Part shown: positions 15,594-25,820 of the stretch, one piece after another
How positions within the stretch are numbered: the stretch's first letter is position 1
How the letters are laid out: the number at the start of each line of letters is the position of its first letter
NCBI GenBank assembly: GCA_030410095.1
Contig: JAUFRC010000001.1
Location: 74,501 to 138,500, forward strand
Source: Paracoccus cavernae
Lineage (GTDB): Bacteria; Pseudomonadota; Alphaproteobacteria; Rhodobacterales; Rhodobacteraceae
Length of the DNA stretch: 64,000 bases
Reading direction: 5' to 3'
Program-made: the position numbers and the translations under genes
Notes under the pieces: generated by a model
What the model was told of the DNA's origin: nothing
The model's database searches: none
The model's input: only the letters and a program-made list of their open reading frames with translations

Positions 15594-18582
15594 ATGGCCA
15601 CGATCAACGGTACCGGAAGCGGTGACAACCTCGTCGGAACGGCTGCGGCCGATACGATCAGCGGCGGCGACGGCAACGATTCCATCTCGGGCGGTGCGGG
15701 CAACGACCTCATTGACGGTGGTGCGGGCAACGACACGATCAACGGCGACACCGGCAGCGACACCATCCATACCGGCGCGGGCAACGATATCGTCTTTGCG
15801 GGTGACGGCGACGACCTCATTCGTGGCGACACCGGCAACGACACCCTTTACGGGGAGCAGGGCAACGATACGATCCATGCCGAAAGCGGTGACAACTTCC
15901 TGTCCGGCGGGGACGGGAACGATCTGCTCTTTGCCGGAACCGGTCAGGACAGCCTTTATGGAACCGACGGCGACGATACGCTCGACGGGCGCGTCTATGT
16001 CGACGGCGTGGCCTTCGCCAACAACGCCACGCTGTCGGGAGGCTACGACAACGATACGGTCTATGCGGGTTTCGGCACTTCGGTGATCCAGACCGGGCAA
16101 GGCACCGATCTGGTCCATACCGACATCGGCTCTGACCAGATCATGGTCTTGGCGACCGACGGCGGCTATACCATCGTCAATGCGCGCGACCGTGACGGCG
16201 CGGGCAGGGACACCCTCTCCTTCGAGATCTACAAGACGATCGGCGTCACCATCGTCTTCAACCCCTCGAGCGGCAGCGCCTTGCCGGCCGATATGGCAGA
16301 TGTTCTGGCAAGCTCTCCCTCCTACGACAATTTCCTGATCGGGGAGTTCCGCTATAACGGCACGATCAACAACTCCGGTGTTTTCGAGGGCATCAACAAC
16401 ATTATCGGCACCTATGGCGCGGATCTGGTCGACGGCCGCGCGGTCACCTCGGGGACGGGGCTGACCAATCTTGAGGGCGGTGCGGGGAAAGATACGATCT
16501 ACGGCACAGCCTGGACCGACCATATCGACGGCGGGACCGACGCCGACAGCCTGCGCGGCGGGGCCGGCGACGATACGATCTACGGCGGTCTGGGGCTCGA
16601 CACCATTTTCGGCGACGCGGGCAACGACTGGATCTCGGGCGATCGCGACAGCGATTACATCGTCGGCGGCGAGGGTGACGACACGATCTACGGCGGCGAA
16701 GGCTATGATACGATCTATGCCGATAACGAGGGGGCAGGGACGGGTACCGCTGGCCGCAACTTCATCGATGCGGGTACCGGCAATGACTTGGTCTATGGCG
16801 GCACGGGCGATGATACGATCCTCGGCGGGAGCGGAGACGACCTTATCCACGGCGGGGGCGGCCTCGACAGCATCGACGCCGGGGAGGGCTATGACACCGT
16901 GCATGGCGGTGCGCTCGCCGATACGATCGCGGGCGGCGCGGGCAACGACACGATCTACGGCTATGACGGCGACGACAGTCTCGCGGGGGATGACGGCGGC
17001 GATGTCATTTATGGCGGCGCAGGCAATGACACGATCTGGGGCGAATTCTTCGGCTCTGATGATGTCACCGGCACCAACGACCTGATTTATGCCGGAACCG
17101 GCGACGATCTGGTCTATGGCGGCGGCGGCTCCGACCGGATCTATGGCGAGGATGGCGCCGACCGCATCTCCGGCGGCTTCGGCAATGATGCGCTGGTCGG
17201 CGGTCTGGGCTCTGATACGCTTTGGGGCGGCGAGGGCAACGACACCCTTCACGGCGATATAGATCCGATCCGACCAAGGGCGATGCCGATGTGCTTCACG
17301 GCGGCAACGGCGATGATGTCGCCTACGGCAATGGCGGCAATGACTCGCTCTTCGGCGAGGCGGGCAAGGACACGCTCGACGGCGGCTTGGGCGACGATAG
17401 GCTCGACGGCGGAGCCGGAGACGACAGCCTTTTGGGCGGCGAGGGTCAGGATTGGCTTTACGGCGATACCGGCAACGACATTCTGCGCGGCGGCAATGGC
17501 CAGGACAGCCTTTTTGGCGGGGGCGACGACCGGCTTTTCGGCGATGCGGGCGATGACCGGCTCGACGGCGGTCTGGGCGACGACACGCTCGAGGGCGGGG
17601 CGGGCAATGATACGCTGGATGGCGGCGGCGGCCGCGACGTGCTGACGGGTGGCGCGGGAGCGGATGTCTTCATCGCCCGCGACAGGATCGAGATCACCGA
17701 TTTCCGGGTCGCCGACAGGGATTATGTCGATCTGAGCGGTTATTACAACGACGCCAATCTCGTCATCATCAATGCCGCCCGCGTGGCCGGAGGGCTTGCG
17801 ACCTACCGCCATCCGCTGGAATGGCTCAAGGCCGATCAGGCGGACGGGGTGCTCGACGATATTGCGACCTCCGACGGATTTGCCGCCGATCTGTCGATGC
17901 GGATCCAGAACGCCGGCGCGGCAGTCTCGGGCAGCCAGCTCGATACCGCCAATACCAGCGTGACCTGTTTCACCGACGATTCCATGATCCTGACCTCGCA
18001 TGGCGTGGTGCGTGCGGCCGATCTGGCCTTGGGCGATCTGGTGATGACGCGCGATCACGGGCCGCGCCCGATCCGTTGGATCGGCAGGCGTCCGGTCAGC
18101 GCCGCCGAACTTGCGGCGCATCAGCATCTGCGCCCTGTCCGGATAGCGGCCGGCGCGCTCGGGCCGGGGTTGCCGGATGCCGATCTGGTCGTGTCGCAAC
18201 AGCACCGCATCCTCGTGCGCTCGAAGATCGCGCTGCGTTTTTCGGCGCGATGGAGGTTCTGGTCGCGGCCAAACATCTGGTGCAGCTCGAAGGGTTCGAG
18301 ATTGTCGATGACTGTCGGCCGATCGCCTATATCCATTTCCTGCTCGATGCCCATGAAATCGTGACGGCCAATGCGATTGCGACCGAAAGCCTCTATACGG
18401 GCCCCGAAGCGCTGAAGATGGTGGGCCCTGCCGCTCTGGCCGAGATCGTCGCCCTTTTCCCCGAACTTGGCGATGCGGCGGCGGGCGGGCGTCCGGCCTC
18501 CGCGCGGCCCTTCACCACCGGCAAAGAGGCGCGCCAGCTGCTCCAGCGTCACGATAAACACCAGCGCGGGTTGCTGTGCTGA
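15594..18582 (+). CDS. RTX calcium-binding repeat protein with C-terminal Hint domain, two frameshifts
   Basis: Predicted secreted protein of about 996 residues. Residues 1-120 and 290-690 are tandem nonapeptides GGxGxDxUx that bind calcium in a beta-roll. A non-repeat insert lies between about 125 and 285. From about residue 785 there is a Hint domain of the Hint_2 type: it starts at CFTDDSMILTSHG, continues VRAADLALGDLVMTRDHGPRPIRWIG, and VVSQQHRILVRS carries the conserved His. Hint domains cut themselves at the N-terminal Cys, here likely after TSVT. RTX proteins are normally exported by type I secretion; no exporter gene is next to it. Frames shift near 17268 and 18240. There is no signal peptide, as expected for type I export. 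Confidence 0.88.
15645..17680 (+). repeat. tandem RTX nonapeptide-coding repeats
   Basis: The DNA encodes dozens of nine-residue units around GGxGNDTIxG in two arrays, separated by a non-repeat stretch at about 15990-16450. The 27-base period explains the recurrent ggcgac/gatacgatc words. These are coding repeats; copy number may be misassembled where the frame breaks near 17268. Confidence 0.85.
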
Positions 18583-18710
18583 GGAGCGCGGGCGGGATTG
18601 CGGAACCGTCCCGCAGCGCGGGCGCGCGCTCCGCGCGGCGGCTCCGGCCTTGCCATTTCGCCCCGATCCACCGATAAGCGGGCGGTTTCCCGCACTGCCG
18701 AGCATTTGCC

Positions 18711-19786
18711 GTGACCTCCCGCATTTCCAAACCGATCACGACCGTCGACAGGATGGTCGATGCCGGACTGGTCCGCGCCGACCAAAGCGGAGCCCTGAAC
18801 GAGGTCGCCGCCGAGTTCCGCATCCGCATGACCTCCGCGATGCAGGCCGCTGTGCGCGATCGCGCACCCGAAGCCGCCGATCCGGTCGCCGCGCAATTCG
18901 TGCCTGATGCGCGCGAGCTGGTCATCCGCCCCGAGGAGCTGTTCGATCCGATCGGCGACGAGGCTCATAGTCCTGTCACCGGCCTGACCCATCGCTATCC
19001 CGACCGCGTCATCCTCCATGTCACCCGCAGCTGCGAGGTTTATTGCCGCTTTTGCTTTCGCCGCGAAGTGGTGGGCGACGACGGCTCGCTGCCCGAAAAG
19101 GATCTCGCCGCGGCGCTGGATTACATCGCCCGCACCCCTGCCATCCGCGAGGTGATCCTGACGGGTGGCGATCCTTTGGTTCTGTCGGCGCGCCGCATCG
19201 ACGCGCTTCTGGCGCGGATCGAGGAAATCCCCATGTCGAGACCGCCCGTTTCCACAGCCGCATTCCGGTCGTGGCGCCCCATCGCATCGACGGGCCGATG
19301 CTGGCGGCGATGCGGCGCAAGCGCCTCGCGGTTTGGGTGGTGGTCCATACCAACCATGCCAACGAGCTGACCTCCGAGGCCTGTGCCTCGCTCGCGCGGC
19401 TCGCCGATGCCGGCATTCCGCTCTTGTCGCAAAGCGTGCTTTTGCGCGGTGTCAACGACACGGCCGATGCGCTGGCCGATCTGTTCCGCGCTTTGATCCG
19501 CAACCGCGTGAAGCCCTATTATCTCCATCATTGCGATCTGGCGCGCGGCACCAGCCATTTCCGCACAACGATCGCCGAAGGGCAGGCGCTGATGGCGGCG
19601 TTGCGCGGGCGGATCTCGGGCAGCTGTCTGCCGGCCTATGTGCTCGACCTGCCCGGAGGCTTCGGCAAGGTGCCGCTCGATCCCGGATATGCCGCCGAGA
19701 TCGCGCCCGGCCGCTACCGCATCCGCGATTGGCAGGGCGGCCTGCATGATTACCGCGACCCCGAGCGGGGTGCGGCAGGGCTTTAG
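18711..19786 (+). CDS. radical SAM lysine 2,3-aminomutase family protein (KamA/EpmB-like), one frameshift
   Basis: Cytoplasmic radical SAM enzyme of about 358 residues. The iron-sulfur motif is CEVYCRFC near residue 112, followed by RREVVGD, the SAM-binding VILTGGDPLVLS and the lysine-binding C-terminal part (YYLHHCDLARGTSHF, LDLPGGFGKVPL). It either makes beta-lysine or, as EpmB, isomerises lysine for modification of elongation factor P. No epmA or efp lies beside it, so either role is possible. Start is GTG 18711; one C is missing near 19232 (true reading EEIPHVETARFHSRIP). It converges on the next gene with a 4-base overlap. Confidence 0.85.
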
Positions 19787-21260
19787 GCCGAACAGTCGAG
19801 CTGCCGGTCAAGGGCACCCGTCCGCCCGTCGCGTTTTTGACCGATGGCGGCCAGAACCATTGCGGCGGTCGCCTCGGCATGGGCGGTAACCTCGGGAATG
19901 CCCATCAGCTCGCCGATATGGCCGCGCGCCAAGGGGCCCGCGACATAAAGGCCCGCCGAGGGCTTGCCGCCGAGCCCGACCGCCTGCGCGACATTCGCGA
20001 CGTCAAGTCCGAGCTTTAGCGCATCGCAGCGTACCAGCCCCGCATCAGCCAGATCGCGCAGCACCGGCGACGCGCCGAGGATGCCGCCATGCGCCGGGCC
20101 GGTCGTGACGATCACCGCGTCGAAGTTCGCGCTGTCGTGATGCGGCTTGCCGCCCTCCCTCCTGCGCGTACGCCAGCCGATGTGGATGTTGTTGGCGCGC
20201 GCCTCGGCGTGATCGAGGCGGGCGGCGAGCATGGTCAGGCTGCCCTCGGCGATGCGGCGATCCAGAACGGCCTCGATCTGCGGCGCGATGCGAAAGCGGT
20301 GGACATCCCACCAGATGCGCAGCTTGCGGACCAGTTTCTGCCGCTCGGCCAGCGGCAAAGCCGCCCAGATCGCTGGGCCGTCGATGCGCACTCGGTCGAG
20401 CACCGCCTGCCAGGGCAGGCCCGCGTCGGCATCCGCGCGCACCGCACGGCGGATGCGGCGCAGCAGGCCGAGCGCGGTCGTCTCTGGCTGTTCGGCGAAA
20501 CGCGCGGCGGTCGGCGCAAAGCCGAAAGCATGACCGCGCGAGCGCAGGCCGCGCCGCGAGAGACAGGTGATCTTTCCCGCAAATCCCTTCGCATCAAGGC
20601 TTGCGATCACATCGGCCGAGGTCAGGCCCGAGCCGATCACCAAGACATTGCCCCCGCCTTCGCGACCTGCGAGATCCGCGCCGCGTCCGAGGGGTCGCAG
20701 ACCAGCTGCGGGGCGTCTTTGACCCCGTCAAGCTCGGGCGGCACGGCGGGCGGCGGATGGCTCGTCGCGATCACCAGTTGGTCGGCCAACAGGGCAGGCC
20801 CTTCGGCAAGCGTGATGCGGTAGCGCGCGCCGACCGGCGTGACGGCGCTTGCTTTGGTCGCGAGATGGCGGATGCGGCCCGCGGCGACAAAGGGTGCGAA
20901 GCTTTCGGCGACATAGCGCCCGACAAGGCTGCGCTGCGCGAAAATCGCACCTGCGTGCAGATCCGCGCCGCCGGTCAGCGGCTCTGGACTGGCCGCGAGC
21001 CAATCGGCGAACTGGCCGGAGCACGCGCAATCCATCGTGATGCGGCTGGCGGGGACATTGGTGCGGTGGACGGGATCGCTTGTCGAATAGGCAAGACCCT
21101 GACCCAAGCTGGCGCGCGGCTCGATCACGGTGATCCTGGCGCGGTCGGGTGGCAGGGCGCGGGCAAGGTGATAGGCGACGCAGGCGCCGGTGAAGCCGCC
21201 GCCGATGATGACGATATGGGGCTGCGCGGGGGCAAGGCTATGGAGCGTCGCGGGGCTCAT
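19783..21260 (-). CDS. FAD/NAD(P)-binding protein (COG4529-like), one frameshift
   Basis: Flavin-dependent protein of about 490 residues. The N-terminal dinucleotide motif is IVIIGGGFTGACVAYHLAR. It continues with the family block YSTSDPVHRTNVPA and a second GxGxxS motif VLVIGSGLTSADV, and ends with LYVAGPLARGHIGELMGIPEV. This is the FAD-NAD(P)-binding (NAD_binding_9) family, whose reactions are largely unknown. One shift lies near 20645. Sequence around 21421-21459 upstream holds two short palindromes that might regulate it. It is not linked in an operon with its neighbours. Confidence 0.78.
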
Positions 21261-21686
21261 GGGCGGAGCCTTTCGCGGGCGTGCATCACTTCGGGAACCA
21301 TGCCTTCGGCCTCCATTATACAGTATTCATGTCGTGATTGTGGGGTATAGAAGCCCCTCCTGCAAGCAATTCCAAAAATGGCCGATTCGGAGAAAATTGT
21401 TCCAAGTCTCGTTGGCGCTTCGTGAAAATGTCACGGAAAAACACGATTTTGCGTAACGCAGGGAAAGTCGGGTTTGGGGCAGAAAGAAGAATTTCCTCGG
21501 TTCCGGCGCTGCGGTGGAACGTTGCAGCCGTTCCGCGCCGATCTTTGGAATGGCCAGAAACGGCGATTTCCCTATTCTGCGGGGCTGGATGCGGCGCTTT
21601 GTGCGGGATGCCGGAGAGGGCTTTGGCCAAGCTCGGCAGGGATGCGCAAGGGGCGGTCCGCTTCGGAAAAAGCAGGAGACCTGAAC
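21261..21686. other. intergenic region with two short palindromes
   Basis: This stretch lies between the divergent FAD protein and a small ORF. It holds CGTGA-5-TCACG at 21421-21435 and TGCGTAACGCA (odd-centred perfect palindrome) at 21449-21459, side by side in a relatively AT-rich part. Both are operator-sized. No gene or promoter is clear in the rest. Confidence 0.3.
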
Positions 21687-21875
21687 ATGCCGAAAGTCAC
21701 AGAAACCACCGAATTCGCGTATTTTGTGAACAGCGTCCATGGCGGGATGGTCTATCCCGAAGAGATTTGGTGCAGCTCTGCCTCGTGGCCGGAGCGTCCC
21801 CGTCGCGAACATGGCCATCAGGCTACGGCAGGCCGCGGGCTTTGGCAGCGCATCAGCGGATATTTCCGCGGCTAA
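21687..21875 (+). CDS. small hypothetical protein (62 residues)
   Basis: ATG 21687 is preceded by AGGAGA with 7-base spacing, a good ribosome site. The 62-residue product (MPKVTETTEFAYFVNSVHGG at the start) is soluble, with several aromatic residues in the first half and a basic C-terminus. I recognise no family. The second half could be out of frame, given the error rate here. It is the only candidate gene between 21261 and 21935 and may be real because of the ribosome site. Confidence 0.4.
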   Translation: MPKVTETTEFAYFVNSVHGGMVYPEEIWCSSASWPERPRREHGHQATAGRGLWQRISGYFRG

Positions 21876-21934
21876 GCGGATCGCGCGGCGGGTGGCCCCG
21901 CCGTGCGGCCCGTCGCGGGGCGGGGCGCGATGCT

Positions 21935-22792
21935 TCAGGGGCGGCGGTCGCGGCCCTCGAACAGGGCAATGCCGGTCGCCTGCGACAGGATCGCGGCGAC
22001 GGCGGGAGTAGCCGCGAGGACTGCGCCGCCGTCGTCCAGACCGCCGCCCGACAGAAAGCCGCAGGTCACGCCGCCCGCTTCGCGCACCATCAGAAGACCG
22101 CCCAGACAATCCCAAGGGTTCATCAGCAATTCGGCATAGCCGTCGCTGCGCCCGTCGGCGACATAGCACAGCGCCAAAGCGCCCGAGGAGGCGCGCCGCA
22201 CGTTGCTTCCCGCCACGACAAGCGCGGTATGCGCGGCGATATAATCGGCGAGCACGCTGCGGGTCGACCAGCCCAGCTCGAAGCTTGTGGCGGAGATTTC
22301 GCTGGTCGGCGCGACGCGGATCGGGACGCCGTTGCGGCTGGCGCCGCGACCAAGACGCGCCAGATAGGTCTCGGCCAGAACGGGGTTGATGGTGCCGCCC
22401 AATTGGGTCTCGCCATTGGCGACCAGGGCGATGGCGATGCAGAAATGCGGAATGCCGCGGGCGAAATTCGCCGTGCCGTCGATGGGATCGACCACCCAAA
22501 CCACGTCACCGGCATTGCCGCCGGTCTCTTCGCCAAGGAAGCTGTCCTCGGGAAAGGCCGCGGCGATGCGGGCGCGGATATGGGCCTCGACCGCGCCGTC
22601 GGTCTCGGTCAGGTAATCCTGCGGCCCCTTCATCCGATTGGCGGGGGCGGCACCGTCGGCCTTTTGCTTGTCGTAGCCAGCCAAAGCGAGCTCGGAGGCG
22701 CCGGCAAGAAGCGAGAGCAGGAATTCCTCGCGCTGGTCGATCGCATCGACCGAAAGCGTCGTCCGGATGCGGTTGTCGGCGGATTGCGTCAC
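21935..22792 (-). CDS. inositol monophosphatase family protein
   Basis: Intact 285-residue Mg-dependent phosphatase. Motifs of the family are visible: the metal site EDSFLGEETGG, then VVDPIDGTANF (DPIDGTxNF) and the C-terminal NPWDCLGGLLMVREAGG (WDxAA-like). Members hydrolyse inositol phosphates, fructose bisphosphate, histidinol phosphate or PAP. The subfamily cannot be told from sequence alone; there is no sulfate-assimilation or histidine gene nearby. It is probably transcribed alone. Confidence 0.88.
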   Translation of the reverse strand: MTQSADNRIRTTLSVDAIDQREEFLLSLLAGASELALAGYDKQKADGAAPANRMKGPQDYLTETDGAVEAHIRARIAAAFPEDSFLGEETGGNAGDVVWVVDPIDGTANFARGIPHFCIAIALVANGETQLGGTINPVLAETYLARLGRGASRNGVPIRVAPTSEISATSFELGWSTRSVLADYIAAHTALVVAGSNVRRASSGALALCYVADGRSDGYAELLMNPWDCLGGLLMVREAGGVTCGFLSGGGLDDGGAVLAATPAVAAILSQATGIALFEGRDRRP

Positions 22793-22898
22793 GGGCAGCC
22801 TCCCTTGTTCGCCGCAAGATTGCGCCGCCCTGCACAGCCGTGCAAGGGGCGTTACGCGACGAGGCGGGCGCGGATCTGGGCGCGGATCTGGGTGCGGA

Positions 22899-23504
22899 TC
22901 AGGGCCGCGTCATCGCCATGACTTCCTGCCCGCCGTGCCAAAGCATGCCACCCGCGACATAGACGATGATTGCGAGGCCGGCATAGGCGATCCAGCGGTG
23001 GCGGTTCAAAAGCCGCGCGATGCCGTTTGCCGCAAGCCCCATCAGCGCGATCGAAAAGATCAGCCCGACCACGAGGACCGAGGGGTGCTCGCGCGCGGCA
23101 CCCGCCACGGCAAGCACGTTGTCGAGCGACATCGAGACATCCGCGATCACGATCTGCATCGCGGCCTGGGCAAAGGTTTTGGGCTTGGCCGGCACGCCGC
23201 CCGCGTCGCCATGAGCCTGACCGCTGCGCAGTTCGGTCCACATTTTCCAGCAGACCCAGAGCAGCAAAAGCCCGCCGAGCAGCACCACGCCCGGAATGCC
23301 GAGCACCCAAGTCGCCGCCAAGGCCAGACCGATCCGCAGCACGGTCGCGGCAAGGATGCCGACCAGAATCGCGCGGTTGCGCAGCTCGGGCGGCAGTCCC
23401 GCCGCGGCGAGGCCGATCACCACCGCATTGTCTCCGGCCAACACAAGATCGATGCCGATGACCTGCATCAAGGCGGTCAGCCCGCTTGCTGTAAAGATTT
23501 CCAT
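22899..23504 (-). CDS. TerC family integral membrane protein
   Basis: Intact 201-residue membrane protein with about seven hydrophobic segments. The TerC hallmark acidic motifs are present: IDLVLAGDNAVVIGLA near the N-terminus and IVIADVSMSLDNVLAVAG in the second half, related by the internal repeat of the family. TerC-type proteins (YjbE subgroup) are linked to manganese or other metal-ion export. ATG 23504 is chosen as it begins right before the first segment with GGAA upstream; the open frame before it has no hydrophobic content. There is no riboswitch-like element upstream that I can see. Confidence 0.85.
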   Translation of the reverse strand: MEIFTASGLTALMQVIGIDLVLAGDNAVVIGLAAAGLPPELRNRAILVGILAATVLRIGLALAATWVLGIPGVVLLGGLLLLWVCWKMWTELRSGQAHGDAGGVPAKPKTFAQAAMQIVIADVSMSLDNVLAVAGAAREHPSVLVVGLIFSIALMGLAANGIARLLNRHRWIAYAGLAIIVYVAGGMLWHGGQEVMAMTRP

Positions 23505-23729
23505 TCCGCTCTCCGCGACTGTCCCCGGCGCCTTGGCGATCCATGGCAGGCCTATAAGGTCGATTTGCCTGTATCGGGCGCGTGTTGTGGAAGATGTGCG
23601 CCTCGATCCGGCGCAGGTCAAGGCCGCGGTCGGGTGGTCGCGGGGTCGGTCACGGCTCTTATGTCGAGGCTGCATGGCTCGCGGTCTGCTGCCGCGGCCC
23701 GCGACGCGCCCCGCTCTTTCGACATGAAG

Positions 23730-23751
23730 CCGTCACCATTCCGTCATCGTT
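23730..23751 (+). promoter_or_regulatory. Pho box upstream of alkaline phosphatase
   Basis: CCGTCAC-CATT-CCGTCAT at 23730-23747 is an 11-base-period direct repeat matching the PhoB consensus (CTGTCAT with 4-base spacer). A weaker third half-site follows. It lies about 65-85 bases before the phosphatase start, so PhoB activation under phosphate starvation is likely. The rest of the 23505-23816 gap shows no gene. Confidence 0.65.
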
Positions 23752-23816
23752 CGGACATGGCGTGCGGTTAGTCGGGTGATGAGGGCCCTGTGGCCGAACC
23801 GAAGATGAGGATCGAC

Positions 23817-25327
23817 ATGACCGCTTTTCCGCCCCTGCTGGCTCTGGGCAGCTCGCTTCTGGCCATGACCGCCGCGAGCACTGCCGCTTTCGCGCAAGAC
23901 ACCATCATCCAGTCCGGCGATTCCTACTTCACCGCCGCGCAGGCCGAGCTTTCGCGCAAGATTGCCGAGCAGCAAAACGTCACCCGCGCCAAGAATATCG
24001 TGCTGTTCGTGGTCGACGGGCTGTCGGTGCCGACGATCACCGCCTCGCGCATCCACGAAGGCCAGCTGCGCGGCGTGGACGGGGAATCGAATGTCCTCTC
24101 GTTCGAGGCGCTTTTGCCCTATACGGCGCTGTCGAAGACCTACACCCATGACGCGCAGGTCGCGGATCCGCTCCGACCGCCACCGCGATCGTGGCCGGTG
24201 TGAAATCGCTCAACGGCACGATCGGCGTGACGCAGAAGGTCACGGCCGACAATTGCGCAAGCCAGAAGGGCGCCGAGGTCACGACCCTGTTCGAGCTGGC
24301 CGAAACGGCGGGTCTTTCGACCGGCATCGTCTCGACCGCGCGGATCACCCATGCGACCCCTGCCGCCACCTATGCCAAAGTTGCGGGCCGCGATTGGGAG
24401 GCCGACAAGGACCTTCCCGAGGAAGCCGTCGCGGGCGGCTGCAAGGATATCGCGGCGCAGCTGATCGACTGGCCGGCGGGCAATGGTTTCGAGGTGATCT
24501 TCGGCGGCGGTCGCGGCAATTTCATGCTCGAATCCCAAGCCGACCCCGAGAATGCCGAGCAGACCGGCGCGCGCAAGGACGGCCGCGATCTGGTTGCCGA
24601 ATGGCAGCAGAAATACAATGACGGCGCCTATGTCTGGAACAAGGAAGGCTTTGACGCCATCGATCCGGCCAAGACAGGCCATGCTTTCGGTCTCTTCAAC
24701 CGCAGCCATATGCAATACGAGGCCGACCGCGAAAAGGATGCGGGCGGAGAGCCCTCGTTGGCGGAAATGTCGGTGAAAGCCGTCGATTTGCTCTCGACCA
24801 ACCCCGACGGTTTCGTGCTGATGATCGAAGGCGGGCGCGTCGATCACGCCCATCACGCGGGCAATGCGGCGCGCGCGCTGACCGATACGATCGCCGTCGC
24901 CGAGGCGGTTCAGGCCGTCTACGACAAGGTTGATCCGGCAGAAACGCTGATCATCCTGACCGCCGACCACAGCCATGTCTTCTCGATCGCGGGCTATCCC
25001 GAGCGCAACAATCCGATCCTCGGCATTGCGGGCGTGGCGGATGACAAGAAGCCCTATACCACGCTTGGTTACCAGAACGGGCCGGGCGCGAAACTTGACG
25101 AGCCGCGCGCCGATCTGAGCAATGTCGACACGACCGATATCGATTTTCTCCAGCAGGCTCTGGTGCCGCTTGGCGAAAGCGAGACCCATGCCGGCGATGA
25201 TGTCGTGATCTTCGCGCAGGGCCCTTGGGCACATCTTTTCCACGGCGTGGTCGAGCAGAACCTCGTTTTCCACGTCATGGAACATGCCTCCGATCTCGCG
25301 AACCGTGCGGCTTTGGCAGCCAGGTAA
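23817..25327 (+). CDS. phoA: alkaline phosphatase (PhoA family), one frameshift
   Basis: Periplasmic phosphomonoesterase of about 504 residues. The signal peptide ends at AFAQ. Metal and active-site motifs: IVLFVVDGLS (first metal Asp), the nucleophile Ser in DSAPTATA (restored frame), GHAFGLFNRSHMQYE, MIEGGRVDHAHHAGN and TADHSHVFS with the metal His. A base is missing near 24168 exactly at the nucleophile motif. Start: GTG 23790 and ATG 23805 are in frame, but ATG 23817 has GAGG 6 bases upstream. A Pho box lies upstream. It supplies phosphate from organic esters. Confidence 0.9.
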
Positions 25328-25335
25328 CAACGGTT

Positions 25336-25363
25336 GCGGGCCCTGTCCTGCGATGGGGCCCGC
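25336..25363 (+). terminator. hairpin after alkaline phosphatase
   Basis: GCGGGCCC and GGGCCCGC form a perfect 8-bp stem with a 12-base loop, 9 bases after the stop. The following U content is poor, so it may be a weak terminator or a boundary that separates phosphate control from the transporter genes downstream. Confidence 0.45.
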
Positions 25364-25391
25364 ATCGCCTTTCCCGAACGCCGAGGATGCC

Positions 25392-25820
25392 ATGAACCGC
25401 CGTCATCTGATCGCCGCCGGCCTTCTTTTGCCCTTCGCCGCGCCGTCTTTGGCCCTTGCCGCGCCGGTCGTGCTGAAATTCCGCGACCTCTATGTCAAAG
25501 GCCGCGAGCTTCAGCCCGCGACCGTGGCGCTTTCGGGGCAAGAGGTCGTCATGACCGGCTATATGGCCCCGCCGCTCAAGCCCGAGATCTCGTTTTTCGT
25601 GCTGACGCGGCTGCCGATGTCGACCTGTCCCTTCTGCGAGACCGAGGCGCAATGGCCCGACGACATCGTGCTTGCGCTGACCGACAAGCCGGTCGAGCCG
25701 GTGCGCTACACCGATCTCGTCCGCGCGACCGGCCGGTTCGAGACAGGCTTTGAAAAAGACCCCGACACCGGCTTTCTCAGCTATCTGCGCCTGCGCGGCA
25801 CGCGCTATGAAAAACTGTGA
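25392..25820 (+). CDS. exported DUF3299-like protein of a zinc-type ABC cluster
   Basis: Intact 142-residue periplasmic protein with signal peptide (cut after LALA). The motif VVMTGYMAPPLKPEISFFVLTR followed by CPFCE resembles the DUF3299 family, which has a GYM-P-L core and a metal-binding Cys/His pair. In Pseudomonas (PA4063-PA4066) and Vibrio (Zrg) such a protein is encoded with the ATPase and permease below, in a Zur-controlled zinc uptake cluster (from memory). The CPFC pair may bind metal. GTG of the next gene overlaps its TGA. Confidence 0.7.
   Translation: MNRRHLIAAGLLLPFAAPSLALAAPVVLKFRDLYVKGRELQPATVALSGQEVVMTGYMAPPLKPEISFFVLTRLPMSTCPFCETEAQWPDDIVLALTDKPVEPVRYTDLVRATGRFETGFEKDPDTGFLSYLRLRGTRYEKL

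Noticed and set aside
15486..17252. 588-codon minus-strand frame with repetitive Ala/Val/Asp/Arg pattern
   Set aside because: The repeat pattern is the antisense image of the RTX nonapeptide DNA repeats.
15645..17680. Regular DNA repeats resembling a CRISPR array or minisatellite
   Set aside because: The period is 27 bases in frame and codes for RTX nonapeptides; there are no unique spacers between identical repeats.
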